6,375 nt of DNA from Arenicella sp. GTDB taxonomy: Bacteria > Pseudomonadota > Gammaproteobacteria > Arenicellales > Arenicellaceae. Under the pieces are notes generated by a model. That model had not been told where the DNA came from and did not search any database. It was given only the letters and a program-made list of their open reading frames with translations. The stretch covers positions 1 through 6,375 of the forward strand of contig JALZWI010000186.1 of the NCBI GenBank assembly GCA_023299895.1. Direction: 5' to 3'. Below are positions 6,330 through 6,375 of this stretch, piece by piece (position 1 is the stretch's first letter; each line of letters begins with the position of its first letter). The translations under genes and the position numbers were made by a program.

Positions 6330-6375
6330 ATAGAATTGCGTTACGTACACTCTTTTGCCGACAATCAAAGGACAA
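6330..6375 (+). other. Short 3' intergenic end with a Shine-Dalgarno for a gene beyond the window
   Basis: No hairpin-plus-T-run terminator follows coxC. AAAGGA at 6367-6372 is a good Shine-Dalgarno placed so that a start codon would fall just past the window edge, so the cox operon probably continues. Genes usual at this place are a small membrane protein, SURF1, heme A synthase and heme O synthase; which one follows cannot be seen. Confidence 0.5.

Noticed and set aside
1..6375. A novel defence, mobile or biosynthetic system
   Set aside because: Every sizeable coding frame belongs to a recognisable housekeeping or respiratory family; no transposase, integrase, nuclease, toxin or repeat array is visible.

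Overview
The window carries the start of an aerobic terminal oxidase operon on the + strand (coxB, coxA, a 36-codon gene, ctaG/cox11, coxC), and on the - strand a divergent pair made of comF and the 5' part of a PilS-like sensor kinase gene. The chromosomal style, the ComF and PilS-like neighbours, the AT-leaning base composition (judged by eye) and the gene order with a tiny membrane gene between coxA and ctaG suggest a gammaproteobacterium, perhaps marine. That placement is an inference from gene content; no marker gene in the window fixes the taxon.

Layout: 1-663 (-) is the N-terminal 221 residues of a multi-pass membrane protein that resembles the sensor part of PilS-type histidine kinases, cut by the window edge. 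713-1462 (-) is comF, whose best start is an ATG at 1462 rather than the TTG six bases upstream. 1463-1841 is a 379-base divergent intergenic region with a 14-base palindrome, weak promoter-like motifs and three successive stem-loops just before coxB, the last of which looks like an intrinsic terminator. 1842-3104 is coxB (subunit II with CuA site and fused cytochrome c domain), 3127-4713 coxA (subunit I), 4742-4852 a small single-TM gene, 4872-5405 ctaG (CuB assembly) and 5430-6329 coxC (subunit III). The last 46 bases hold no gene but end in a Shine-Dalgarno-like AAAGGA, so another gene probably starts just past the window.

How it works together: CoxB takes electrons through its own heme c and CuA and passes them to heme a and the heme a3-CuB site in CoxA. 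CtaG inserts CuB during assembly. CoxC completes the catalytic core, and the small membrane protein probably helps assembly. All metal ligands and both proton-channel marker residues are present, so the oxidase looks intact: an A1-type, caa3-like cytochrome c oxidase. I see no tRNA, rRNA, CRISPR array, insertion sequence or phage gene. The most interesting parts are the structured coxB leader and the small gene, which is easy to miss.
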